In this document: positions 26,825 through 39,439 of the stretch, piece by piece
How the letters are laid out: each line of letters begins with the position of its first letter
Position numbering within the stretch: the first letter of the stretch is position 1
NCBI GenBank assembly: GCA_013397865.1
Contig: VZTI01003364.1
Location: 1,042,014-1,106,013, forward strand
Direction of reading: 5' to 3'
Length of the DNA stretch: 64,000 nucleotides
Origin: Struthidea cinerea
Lineage: Eukaryota > Chordata > Aves > Passeriformes > Corcoracidae
Notes under the pieces: generated by a model
Database searches by the model: none
What the model was told of the DNA's origin: nothing
What the model saw: the letters and a program-made list of their open reading frames with translations, nothing else
Made by a program: the position numbers and the translations under genes

Positions 26825-28376
26825 ATCCAAGCTCCAGCTGAGGAAGTCTGGGACTCAGAATGAAGGACACTTGGAAGGGAAAGAATGCTGCTCACTTGTT
26901 CCCAAAGGGCAGGGGCTCTCAGAGGTGTGCAGTGCAAGTGTATGAGCTTCTGATCCAACCCAGGATAGATGATTGCAGCTTCTCATGCAGTGGTTGTGGA
27001 TAGAGGGACAGGGCTTGTCATGTATTTCTCAGCACTTTCTGAGAAAGGGTTGTGTTTTGCTTTGGTTCGATCCACAAACAGTGGATCAAACAGTGCAGGG
27101 ATGTCTCTGTGCTCCTGCAGTGCTTTCTTGTGTCTCCTGCGGAGCTCGTGAGAATAAATACAAACCTTGCTATTGTGTCAGCCAGTAGTCAGGCTTAATG
27201 ACCATTTACTGGCCCATACACTGTTAAGTAAAGAGACTCCCTCTTGATGAAGGTCCTGCTAAATAACAGTGTACAAATAATGCATAATTACTCAAAATGG
27301 TGCTGGGTCCTTTAAGATCAAGGTAAATGGTCTCAAATTATACTTGGATTTCTTCTTCCTCAAATGACATCAACTGGTACCCCAAGGACAAAGTCCTTTC
27401 AGCCAGAGAAGCTGTTTATAAGTTAAAAAAGACATGTTTTTTATTAAAAACAGAATACTTTGAAAACACAGTAAAATAAGATTCAAAGGAATTATTTTAT
27501 TATATGTATCTGTAATAGCATACATGTTTATAACTAGCAGTACTTGTAATCTGCATTTTTTGTGGTTAATAACATGGGACTCACTACTCCAACTCTGCAG
27601 GTGAAAATACAGAGACCAGGAAAGAGGATGTGACTTCTGCAAAGTCACACAATAGCTCAATTGTTAAATATGAAACACCAAAGTGGAAATACACAAACAC
27701 AGAAGCCTGTTCACAAATGGGAATAAAATATGAAAAGAATGAGTAAAGCTTTCTGTTCCTAAAAGAGCTAAAAGAGGAGGGTCACCTGCAGTGGTTAAGA
27801 AAAAAAAAAAAATCAGACATCTTAAAACCACCTGCAAAGTCCGTGACTGTCTACATAATTTATACCAGCTTCTCTCTAGGGAGGAGCTGATGCAGGAATC
27901 TTCCCTGACTGCTGCAGGAGAGGGAAATGGGGCCATTTGCCACAGATAAAGTGGTTGTATTCAATAAACCGATAATGCTTGGATTCTCGGTAATGGCAGA
28001 GCTGAGTTAACTGCACATAAGCTGTTTAACCGTTTCTAAACCAGTTGAGACATGGTTTCCCCACTTCACATCTATCCTGTGCCAAATGAGCTTGGTTTTT
28101 CCCTTCTTTCTGTTTCTATCTCCCATGACACCCTATCACACTATTTTATCTGTTACCAAGATTCTCAGGGAAGAATTAAAACTCTCTTCAGGGAAGGAAA
28201 AAAAAGGGCAGCTGCTTCTTGAAGCCCTTTCCTCAGCTCCTCTCCTCTCCCACTATTTACTTTATTTCTTTACCTTGCAAACAGCTCCAGTGTCTTGGAG
28301 CCTGGGCTAAGCCCAGCCCTTTTGTGCCCTGCAGTCATCGCTGCATCTTTAAGGGAAAACTGATTCCCAGGAATGC

Positions 28377-28508
28377 TGTGCATGCACATACCTATCTGGG
28401 CGCTGCACCCACACCTGCCCACCAGGTAACCCAGCGCCCGCTGGCCCTCGCAGCCACATTCCAGTCGGCAGAGCTATTACTCGCTAATTGTTACCTGTCA
28501 AACAGGTA
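28377..28508 (+). promoter_or_regulatory. Candidate distal regulatory element with paired inverted E-boxes
   Basis: This short GC-richer islet has ordered symmetry. It starts with a 12-base perfect palindrome, TGTGCATGCACA (28377-28388). Next, GGGCGCTG (28398) and its inverse CAGCGCCC (28432) enclose CACCTG-N5-CAGGTA at 28412-28428. Then TACCTG-N5-CAGGTA lies at 28492-28508, preceded by a homeodomain-like TAATTG. The two E-box dyads have the same length (17 bases) and their centres are 80 bases apart. ZEB-family zinc-finger repressors bind paired CACCT-type boxes. Function is inferred; the sequence shows only the arrangement. Confidence 0.45.
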
Positions 28509-29909
28509 AACGAAGCTTTTGGGCCAAGTCCAAACAAGCGTATATTCCCACGAAATCCTAAACCAGCAAACCTTTGACCTTTCTGCAGCCCCACTGATGA
28601 TTTTTACCAGGACTGATTTAAAAGTATGATGGTATCTTTGAGGGACAGAAAAAAGAAGTGGCAAGCTGTGGTATTATTTATTGTGATGAAGCTTTCTTGT
28701 ACGTGTTAATACCTGCAGGAGAGCAGAGGATTACCAAAACAGAGAGCAGAGAGGCAGCCCAATAAACATGACAGAGCTCACGTCCCCCAGATCCCCTGAG
28801 TGGGGTGGCTTTCCAGTGCTGATCCAAAAGCAGTTTGTGGATGGTGAGGAACTAATATGCTAAACCTCCTGAGGGTGAAAAAGTTAGTGTAGAGTAGCTC
28901 AGAGCCATCTGGGAGGCCTGGAACTGGCATTTCCTCTTCATTTCACCCTGTTCAGACTTGCTCCACAGAGCGTAACAGGATCAGCTCGTGTGGAGCAGGA
29001 GGGTCTCTGCACACAGCCAGAGGCAGCAGCCTGTTCCTGTCACCCAGGGAGGCTGTAAAGATGGCTGGCTTTGCCCCCCTTAGAGTTTTTTGAACAGGCC
29101 AGAGAGGGAAAGCAGTTCACACCAAACTGCTCCATCATAAAGTTTGATCCTCCTGGCTAATAGCACAGAAAAGCCGTTCCCTCACAGCATAAACAGAAAG
29201 ACAGGCTGTTTTCACTGAAAGATCTGTAAGATTTCATATGCTTCAACATCAAAATGCAATAAAATAAAAAATGGGGTTTATTGAAAAACTGCAGCTATAA
29301 ATCACAACATTCACAATAGCAGAGCTATCCCTACTCTACCATGACCCGCCTTGCAATCTCTCTGGCTTGGAGGATGAGTGCCTTGGGGAGAGGACCTACA
29401 CATTCTCACAGTGGATGATATGATCTGAGACACTTCTGAATCAGTGACATGACTCAGCCTCATCAGAGCTTCACCCCAGGTGTTGTGTGAATCTTCCAGC
29501 GCTCAGAGGCGATAGCTTAGGAAAAAGGGGAGACTAAATGGTATAAACCAGATTGTTATTGGTAATAACAGAAACATGATCTGCCCAGAAAGATGGTAAT
29601 CTTTTTCCACAAAGGTTACAGATAGCCTCCATGGTAAGCTTGATTTTGACCTGTCTCTCACCGTAGCTTTGCCCCAGTTAAACCAGACTTACTTAGATCT
29701 CTCAGATGACATCTTAAACACTGAATTTTATTTTGGAATAGATAATTTTTAACATTTTTAATAGGTGAATTTATTATTTTTAATTTTGGAATAGCTGAGT
29801 TTTATTTTGGAAGTTACCAGGAGAAAGCAGTTGTTAGAGAGAGCTTTTGCTAGGCAAACTGGTTTCCATACCTTATTTGAAGAAGCATTTACATTTTTTA
29901 CTTTATATA

Positions 29910-30335
29910 ATCACAGAATGGTTTTGGCTGGGTGAAAGACTATCTGGTTTGGGGCACTTTCCACTAGACCAGGTTGCTCACAGCGTCATCCAGTCTGGCC
30001 TTGAACACTTCTAGAAATGGGGCATCTGCAGCTTCTCTGGGCGGTAACACTGCCTCACCACCTCACAGGGAAGATTTTCTTCCTAATACCTAACTGAAAT
30101 CAGTTTTCAGTTTAAAGCCATTCCCCTTTGTCCTATCACTAAATGCCCTTGTCAAAAGTCCCTCTCCAGTTCTCTTGTAGACTCTTAGGTACTGAAAGGC
30201 CACTCTAAAATGTCTCTCCAGAGCCTGCTCTTCTCCAGGCTGAACAACCCCAATTCTCTCAGCCTGTCTTCATAGCAGAGGTGCTCCAGCCCTCTGAACA
30301 TCTTAATGGCACTTCTGGTTTTAATCCAACAAAAG
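29910..30335 (-). mobile_element. CR1 LINE 3' fragment (longest copy, about 425 bp)
   Basis: It starts TAATCACAGAATGGTTTTGG and runs through the standard antisense CR1 3' body: GACCAGGTTGCTCACAGC, TGGCCTTGAACACTTC, CCTTTGTCCTATCACTA, TCTTCTCCAGGCTGAACAAC and CCTCTGAACATCTTAATGGC. This is the best-preserved CR1 in the window. No reverse-transcriptase frame survives. Confidence 0.95.
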
Positions 30336-33300
30336 CTCCAGAATGAGGTTTGGTGCTTTTCTCTGGAACAGGCTAGTGCCTTGTGCTGATCTTTATGAAT
30401 TTTTAGCTGACATGAGATCAGATATGCTTGCAGAACTTCAGCTGAGTCCAGTATCTTCTCTAAATGATGAGGAACTGACTCAGAAACCAGAAGAAATCCT
30501 GGTATCTACATCTAAGCTAACAAGTTTCATGAAGCTGAGCACAGCTTTGGGCTCCTGCAGACCCACAGGGCCATGCACATTTCCTACAGGAATTGGAAAC
30601 ACCTCTGAAGTTCTTTCTCTTTTACTCCTTCACAGTATTCTCCTGTCTTCTGTCGCACACATAGCCTGCCAGAACCCCACAAAACTCCTCAGCAATAAAG
30701 GAACTGCTCAGGCACAGCATCTGGAGGTCAAGACATGGATGAGTCCCTCTCCCAGAGTCTCCTCTGCTCCCTGGGGAGATGGCCAGACTGTGGCCAGCTG
30801 ACACCCACCTGCATTATCTGAATGCCCTTGTGACAGGGCCTTCTCCCCAAGCGAAGAGGAACCCATGGACAAACAACCATTATCAAGCCTTCACTTTAAA
30901 TGGTTGCTGTGAAGAAGTAGCTGGTCTGGCCCCACTGCTCCTCACCCAGTAGCAAGAGATACCCCAAGCCTGGCAGGGAGCAGGAGGGAAGGAGAAGGGG
31001 CTATTTCAATATGGCCAGAAGAAAAGGGGAAATGTTTTCTCTTGTGGTTCCCAAAAGGAAGCAGCATCTTGGCAGAGGCAACCTGCCCACCAGGCCAGTC
31101 TGTCCTCATAAGATCCCTCTCAAAAGCTATTCAAGCAAACAGTGGTCCCTTCACAAGCTCTATTCAGCTGAATACATTTTATTTGGGGTTCTTCTCCCTT
31201 TTCACCTTACAGTGAGATTATTCAGATGCCTTATCTGCTCCCAGCTCCTTGCCAGGCTCCAGCATGGAGTGTCTTTCAGCTCGTAGCAGTCACCATATTC
31301 CCATGCTGCATCCGTCACTGCACTGACCAGCTTCCATGGGTATCATCTTAATGTTACTGTCCAGTAGTATCTGAAACCATCAGTACCTATGGTTCCCATA
31401 GGTATTTTAAGATAAAAAGAGAAGAGATCTTAAAAGAAGAGTAGTAAAAGGGTATCTGTTTAAAAACCATCATGTGAAAACTGACAGCTGCATTACTAAT
31501 ACTCACCTAGAACCAGCTAGAAATAATTTGGCCAAAAAATGCTGATTTTTCCTGTATCTCTCATTCCTGTTTTGACAAACATTTACTGAACGAAGAGCAA
31601 GGTTTCAGGAATTTGTTGCTTCACACAGGCTATTAAGATTCCTGGAGCACCTGGGCTCTCCAGGCTGCCCTGCAAGCTGGTGTTATCTGTCACAGAGCTG
31701 ACTGTCCAAGTCTAGGGCTGTCATGTCTGTTCTCTCTATAGAGTTGTTGAGAATGGGCCAGAATCACTTGACTTTCTCTTTCAGACTTGTAGAAGAACTG
31801 TGTCTGAAAACCTGTTAACTTTTCACAACTACGTATTAGCTCTGCCAGCAAACCTTACCTCTCCCCACAGCATCACTTTTTCAATGTAGCTACTATATAG
31901 AGGATGTCCACTTTGTAATTAGCTCTTACTGGCGATTCAGCTTTTTTTTCACAGCTGTTGAAGAGGGTTGATTGACACGAGGGTTAAGGAAACTGGACTA
32001 GATGTTTTCATGCACTGATCACCAGAAAAGCAGACTACAGCCAACAACTCACATGGTCCCAGGCCACTGCTGGTGACCACAGGCTTACTACATTATCCCA
32101 TTCGTGACTCCAGCTTGAGCAAAACAGTGTTATTCACAGAGCTGGTGACACAGAAAGTTTTCTAGCTTCTGTGGTGTTCAGAAGTGACCCATCCTGGTAT
32201 TGGTGCTCAATGCGTATGGGAGCTTTGGTACCAGTTAGTTTAATCAAGAGGTTGTGCAATAATTTAAAGCTGTGTTTACACAGCTCAGATTTGGAAAAGC
32301 AAATGTAACAAAAAGAAGAAAACGTGTAACTCTTTAGAGTTACAAAACAGCCTTTCTTAATTTAAGAAATAAACATGGGATTGTCACAAAGGGATGCAAA
32401 ACAATTGAGAGACAGAGATGCGTGCCTAATCAAAGCAAGCCCTGGTTAGTTCAGTGGCGTCGGTGATGCATCAGTGATACTAATTCCTACAATTTTCTAA
32501 AGGCCTCCCTCATAGAGTCATATGACTGAAGTGTATTCTTTAAATCTCTGATTCTTATACTTCATTTGTACTTCAGGGAAAAGCTTTAGAGGGAAATACC
32601 GAGACACTGGCAGACAGATGAAACCTCTATTTTTTAAATGTCATGAATCTAAAGCATGATGCAAAGAAGGGGGTGCCACCATCTGTATGCATTCACTTCA
32701 GACTCTAAAGCAAGGTTTGAAGCTGAGGGCCTCCAGAGGGTGTTGTCATCTGCTGCAAACACAGCGTGAAAGAAGCAGAAAGTAAGATAACAGGACTTGT
32801 GTATTTGTTAAAAAGAAGAAAGAGCTCAGTTCTCAAATGCCTGTGTCTTTGCTGTGGCTCAGGACACAGCAAGCCGCCGAGACGCCAGTATCTCTGGCAC
32901 TGCTTCTGTGCACGTATGGAGAATCTGCTACAGCGCTGACACTGCTTGTATCTTCCCATCTCCACACTGTCTGCTGTCCACAACGCTTGCTTCACTGCCG
33001 GTATCAGGGCAAGAATTGCCTGCCCGGGCCAAGCTGCCTGTTCTCAGTGTGAGCTAGCTGGGAGGAGTGCCCTCCAGCTCCCAGCCACTAATTAGCCACT
33101 AATCTCATGCACTAGGATTCCCACACACCATTCAGGCTTCCTTTGGTGACTTTTCAATTAGCATCACAACACCCCAAGCTTTGAAGGCTTTGTGTATATT
33201 TATCTTTTCTTCCAATTGTCAGGGCCAGCAGACATAAATTAAACCAATTTAAGAGCATCTGTGTATCTATTATTCGGCAGCTCTTAGCCTAAACTGACAT

Positions 33301-36300
33301 AGCCCTCTGCCAGCTGACAGTTAGACACACTTATATTACCTGAGTGTGACTTACTTGTATTCTTTCACAGAAAATGTGACACGTCACATAAGTACTGCTT
33401 TAAAACTGGAATTCACTCCTGCATGTGCAGGAGAAATGTCTGCCCTTACTGCACTGATGTGTCATGTCTAGATGTAGACGATGCAGCTCTGCTGAACGAA
33501 GGAGGACAAAACCAGCACATCAGTCCCAGACTGAACAGGGACTGTATGCAGTGAACGTCAGGGAAGTTTAGAAGAGGAGCAGCCATGTGGCATGGGAAAA
33601 ATCCTCTTCTGAAACCAGAGACCAGGGTGAGGAGCCTTACTATGCAGGTAGCAGCACTCACCTACAAACAGACTGAATTCAACCATACAGACCCTGATCA
33701 GTGGCCCACAAAATTAGACGGATTCTCAGTGGACTCCATCCACTACAGGATCAGGCCTTCTTAAAAAGCAGTATAGTGCTTCAAAGGAGAAAATGGTACT
33801 TGAGGCTTAGAAAGACCCGAAGATAGAGGAAGTTGTAGAATTCCTGGGAAAGTGACTGATCAGTAAAGTGCAGGGTAAGCAATTTCCTGGACACAATGAC
33901 TAGACATACATGTAACAAAAAATTCCAATTCCTTCACATTGCCATCAAGGATTTGTGCTGGGTGATACAGCAAGCCTGGAGCCAGGTTGCTACTGGCTAC
34001 TGCTTCATCACTGTTGAAATTTCAACTCCTGTATTGTCATATCACTCCCATCCATCTCCATTGTCATTGCTAACAAACTCCAGTCACTGGAGCCAAGAAC
34101 TGCTGCTGGGGCAATTCTCTGCATTAACAGGGAATCTCTGAGCAGAGGCATTTCAAAGCACCTTCCCCAGGCTCTAAAGGTTCTCCCCATTATAGTGTGA
34201 TTGGTTGTTTAAACTGAGGTAATTGGCATGTGTACAATTTGCCTTGCTGACAATGAAGATTTTCAGATATCCTTAGTCTCCCTTCCCCCTCCCTGCCCTG
34301 ATGGAAGCTCTGGAACCCAAAGGGAACAGCGCAGATCAAGGGGAAATCCCTGCTCCCCATCCCCCATGTTGCAATGCTGTTTGGAGGGACATAGCATCAA
34401 ATTTAACTTCAGGCATCTACTGTCTAAACCTTACAAAATTGGAGCACTAACCAGCTGTGGAGTCACTTCCAAAGCAAAGAATGGATTTCTAGTGCAAAGG
34501 ACAACTTAAGTGAGTAACATTCTTCACAATACTGTCCATAAAAACACCTTCCATATGTACATCCTTCAATGAAAAGATGGTCATTTCACCTGTGACTTAT
34601 AAAATATCTTATTGACCAGAAAACTGCACTCATCTATATACTTCCATGAGTTCAGAAGCTTCATTGATACTGCACGATGCTGATCCTGTCTTGCACTTGC
34701 TGAAATTCACCACCACTCCAGCCACTGGAGGAGCTGAAATGTCCAAGAAATGGGTGCTGCCAGAGCTGCTGGTGATGGCACATCTGCTGGTGATGCCAAG
34801 AAACATCATGTGTGAGACTCTAGGAGAAAAGGGCTGTGCAAATGCTGTAATTAATCCCCTATGCTTACACTTGGAAGGCTTTAGTTCACCCTGAATAGAA
34901 GACGCTGCTTTGCATGCACTTTCACAGTCACTTTAACTCAAAGCTAAAATCGGGTTGGTGCCAAAAGAGGTGGGCCTCTTTCCTTTTGTTGGGTCCAGCA
35001 TTCCCACAGTTTGGCAATGGAATTTTAAGGGGTCAAACCAACCTATGTACGTGCCTGAAAACTAACCCTATTAAAAAACCAAACCAAATGAAAAGAGGCT
35101 TCAGGCAGATGAAAGAGCAAAGCTACTGCTGGGACACCAGAGGGCAGAATTCACGACCAGGGTAAGAGAGAGAAAAAGCCCCTTTGGGCAGCCACACACT
35201 CTTCTACCAGGCTCAGCCAACCAGTGAAGATTCTAATGCATTGATTTCTTGGGGATCTCAAACACATATGCTTTACTCAACTTCACTGTAAGGATGAGAG
35301 TTGAAGCATGCAGTTATTCCCCCTCACCTTACAAATAAGATCCCAGGATAACTAAGGTTACAGGACCTTCTGACATATTTTTGTGTCCTGCTTCTTACTC
35401 AAGTTGCTGCCTGCTCATCATTGTGACCTTGGGGATAGATATCACAGGAATCACCGCTATGGGATTACTTTGCTCCATGTTGTGGTACCAAGCTCAGTAT
35501 CCACCACCTGCACTTCATACACACATAACACTGAGAAAGATTTCATCAAGAGTTATAAAACTCTGGTGAAAGAGGACTCTACTCTGCCCATGGTAAGACA
35601 TGTCCTTAAAGCCAGATATGATTCTGCATCATCAGCTATCCTGTGTAAATACTGGCGTAGTTTAGAGTTATCAGTGCAACATTCAAAATTCAGCCTATGC
35701 TGCATCAATAGGCTGAACCAATTAGCTCTGATAAAATGAGATATAGACATTTGGGTTTAATATACCACATTTCAAATGTAGTTTGTCAATTTTGTGAGTG
35801 GAACTCACCTGGAATTTTTCTCCCTCTATAAGCTCTACCTTCAACTTTGCTAGTGATTTAAGTAAAGAAAAGGGCAAGGCTAGATTGAGACAGGCGCCTC
35901 ACACTCTCTCAGGCTCTGCCTGGGAGCTCACAGGAGGACTGATGGATTCTGCTAGGCAGCAGGTTTAATGAGCAGTTAGGCATGATGATGTTTCAGGGGC
36001 TAAGAATCCACAAAGCACTCAACACTCTGGCACATGTTTGTCAAAACATGTATTGCCTGTCTGCGCAGTATAAAAATAAATGCATTCTAAACTGGGGAAC
36101 TCGCTGCTTCCACTGGCAATGCAAGAGTAATTTCCAGGAGTCAGGCTGAGGCATTCAGCAAACTACCCATCTGTATTTTGCATCAGCCTGAGATTTGGGC
36201 AAGGGGTGATAAATTCCTGGTTCTGCACATACTCCCCATATAACCTTTGGCAAGTCTGTTGCTCAAAAACCTCACGTATAAAATGGAGAGGTGCTGCTAC

Positions 36301-38841
36301 CTCCCTGCAAGTGCCTTGCACAGCTTCCCTGAAAGCTTCACAGGTCAAGAACTGTCTCTGGCAGGTGGTGCCTGGGCTGAAAGAGTTTAAGCAACTTCTC
36401 CCTGATACCAAATGTCTCTGTCTTGGGGCTGGGAGACTGTGTGGTGTTGGTTTAGGCTCCCTCTCACAAAGGTTTCCTGAACCTTTGAAAGTGTCCTCCT
36501 GCACCTAGTTCATTCTGGAATGACACAGATTTTATTTACCTTTCTCCCCAAGCACATTAACCATGGTATTGATTATGCAAAGGGGTAACTCATACTTCCA
36601 ATGGTGTTACAGCAAGGTCTGCCTTCCCCTTAAAAGCCCTACTACTCAGAGCAAAGTTTATGGTGAAATAAGGAGCAACATGCACAACTTGCCCCACCCT
36701 TCCCTGCAGGGCTATTGCTCATGTGTGGGAGCTACAGAAAAAAGCAGTGAAGAAATGTAAATCTGCCTGCTTTGCCCCTCACACCCAAACACTCCATATA
36801 AACAAACAGCCATCTCCAGGTACTGTTTTCAAGTCAAATAGAGACAAGCAAATACTCAACATCTCTGTCCTGGAGCCACGTAAAACTTCTTCACTGCAGA
36901 ATGCTTTCACCTTGCTTCTTTCTGAAGCTAAAATTTCCACTTACTTGGGAAAATAGGAAAAGAAATAAAAATGTAAAGGAAAAGCATAGATATTGTAAAT
37001 TTGTTTATTCTAAGAGATTTGGTTTCTCTACTGAAGCAAAGGAGGGAAAAATTGCAGTGCAATTCCTATTTACACACAGTGTCTAGGGCATGAGATGTTA
37101 AGAAGTTTCGGCATCCTGAACCAACTGAGAAAACATGGATGTTTTATCTGATCCTTTCTTAAACTAGGAACTCAGATAAACAAAGGTAGGGTAAAAGCAG
37201 CCTATGTCACAGCCATGTAACATTCCAAGAAGTTGGAATTACATAGTATCTTAATCTGCATTGAAAGACAATTAAAAAATCAGTAGTGAATTAGGTGGTG
37301 TATTAGTGCACACAGGTAACAGAGATACTGCAAAGAAAAAATGAAGTGTAAGGCAACTTGGAACCAACCCATCAAAGTGAGGCACTGAGAGCCTGATTTC
37401 TGGGTTTAGCTATCCCTAAACACATGGGCAAAATGAGACAGAATAGTTATCACATCTCCCTGGGTGCCAGGGAAGCCCTTCCAGCAGCAGAGGAATAGCA
37501 AAATCTACTTTCGCAGCACTCTGAGTAGAGATAAAGCAGGCTTGTAGGTGCATGCAGGGCATGTGCGTTGTATAAACATGGTATCACGAGATGGCAAACC
37601 TGATAGGATAGGCTGACAGAGCAGCTGCAGGGGATCTAAAACTGGGGTCTTCCCCAAGCCAGGGACTAAGTGATCTTGAAACTCCTGAGCACTGAAGAAC
37701 CAAACCTAGGCAGTAAGAAAGGCCAAGGGTTATGGCAATAAGCTGTGATATTGCAGTGCCCAGAAATGCTTGATGGAGTAATATTATATACTGCCTTTAT
37801 GTTTATGAACAAAACCAGTTGGAGGCTTTCTTCTGAAATACTCCTGTATTTCAAAAGAGAATACCAAAAAGTTGTAGAAAGTGGCACTGCTACAGCTGTC
37901 TGTAAAGGTACTAAAGGTAGAGCTGACAAAGCTTAAACAGAAACACAGAGACACAGGGTCTGGTGACCTTTCCACAGAACAAGGCACTGCAGAGGTGCTC
38001 TGGCTCCAACACTGGTTCCTTTTGTGCCACCAGACAATCCTCTTTATCCTCTGCCTTTCAAATAAAATAATATTTGCTTGCTTCTGAGAGCATCCACAAG
38101 GATAAATGAGCAATAGCCCAGTGGCTGTCAACCCCACCTCTTACTCAGTGAATTCTGAAAGCAGCTTTTTCCATTTGCTGTGATTTTTGAAGTACCTTTC
38201 TCTTTGATTATAGTATTGACCTATTTTAAGGGAAAATGACACTGATTTTAAGCAAACAGGATGGTAAGTCCATGGCTCTGTTTCCCAACTCCTACTGCTA
38301 AAGTATTTCTGTGGATTCTATGGGCTGCATTTACTCTAGATCTTGAGTGTGGGGAAAGTAAACAAGCAATTGTTTATACGCCATCCTTCACCTTCTGCAT
38401 TCTGGAACACTTTTGCCTATTTTAGGACAGACCGTTGGAGCAAAAAGACACATTTGTCATGGCATTTAGAATGCTTATTGTTGCAGGGCAATATTTTAGA
38501 CCTGTGGAGCTTCTCTATTTTTTTAAACTCTCAACATACTTAGAACCAATGCAAAGACATTTGAAGCTCTTGGTTTTGCCCCATGTTGATCACACCCCTA
38601 TTTCAATTTCCTTTAAAATGGTGCTCTGATGGTCATAATGGTTCAAGGACTGACTGATGTGAGCTGGGAGCAGCACCCTTGGTGGAAAACACAGACTTGG
38701 CCATTCCCACTCTGCAGCGAGAGCCTTCTGTCTGGGCCTCCATGGAACTTGGAGAACACCAGCCCATCTCCCCCAGGCACCCACTGCAGTATCAAGAACA
38801 ACCGTGGGCTCATTTTGCACAACAGGAAATTCTGTGTTATC
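30336..38841. other. Intergenic DNA, nothing recognised apart from small dyads
   Basis: A 152-codon frame at 30343-30801 begins just after a CR1 and has no family signature. A p53-family-like dyad lies at 36030-36053 and a GRHL-type word at 37812. No gene is recognised. Confidence 0.7.
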
Positions 38842-39065
38842 AAGAGGAAAAGAAGGGCAGAAGGGGAGAAGAGGAGGAGGGGAGAAAAGAAAAAAAAAAA
38901 GAAAAAAGGGGGGAAAAGGGAAAAAAGAAAGAGAAAAAGAGAAAAATAAGGTAGAGAAAAAAAGAAGAGAAAAAGAAGAAAAGGTTAAAGGAAAAAAAGA
39001 AAAAAAGAAGAAAGAGGGAAAAGAAGATAGAGAAAAAAAGGAAAAGGAGAAAAAAAGCAAAAATT
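38842..39065 (+). repeat. Homopurine (GA-rich) tract
   Basis: About 220 bases are nearly all A and G. The run at 38859-38946 is 88 bases of purine without interruption. It stops 27 bases before the copy-2 LTR. Such mirror-like purine tracts can form triplex (H-) DNA. It produces Lys/Glu-rich open frames that are not genes. Confidence 0.95.
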
Positions 39066-39091
39066 TTGATAAAAGGTTGGGTTTAAACTAC

Positions 39092-39439
39092 TGTCGCTGT
39101 GAGTGGCATTGACGACGAAGAATGGCACGACAAGTTCAGGAGAAATAATAACTCATTTATTTAATTATAAATCAGTTTATATGACTTGGGTCGCCAGCGT
39201 GGCATAAGGTCATTGGTCACCGACCATCCGCCTCCCGCACCGGTTGGCTGAAACCTTCCAGAATATTTTTCCCAGACAGTATCATAGCAATACTACACAA
39301 CAACTGCAGGTGCAAGATAGAGAAAGTCTGTTTACAGAACTGTAGCACTGTTTTTCATAGTTTCTGTGAGAAACTGAGCTTTCACAGAGTGCTGTAGAAA
39401 GCTGGAAAATTTCTCTGCTAACACTTCTCAGTGTTCACA
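39092..39439 (-). mobile_element. Solo LTR, ERVK-like family A, copy 2
   Basis: A perfect 6-base duplication, AACTAC, lies at 39086-39091 and 39440-39445. On the minus strand the element begins TGTGAACACTGAG and ends CACAGCGACA. It has a CATATAAAC TATA-like word and AATTAAATAAAT downstream of it, matching the layout of copy 1. No internal region remains, so it is a recombined solo LTR. It sits about 6.3 kb upstream of the GRHL2 start codon, antisense, directly beside a homopurine tract. It contains ACCGGTT (39239), a grainyhead-like word. Confidence 0.88.

Larger units (their letters stand above)
23926..29909. other. Intergenic DNA with a candidate regulatory element
   Basis: It contains the paired E-box element at 28377-28508, GRHL-type words at 28038 and 29856, and the 15-bp tandem repeat. 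No gene is recognised. Confidence 0.7.

Noticed and set aside
30343..30801. Plus-strand frame of 152 codons
   Set aside because: Starts right after a CR1 fragment; not CR1 reverse transcriptase and not a family I recognise.
36030..36110. TATAAAA followed by AATAAA near 36070 as another LTR
   Set aside because: No matching ends, target duplication or family text could be found around it.
38804..39112. Lys/Glu-rich frame of 102 codons
   Set aside because: Product of the homopurine tract, not a gene.
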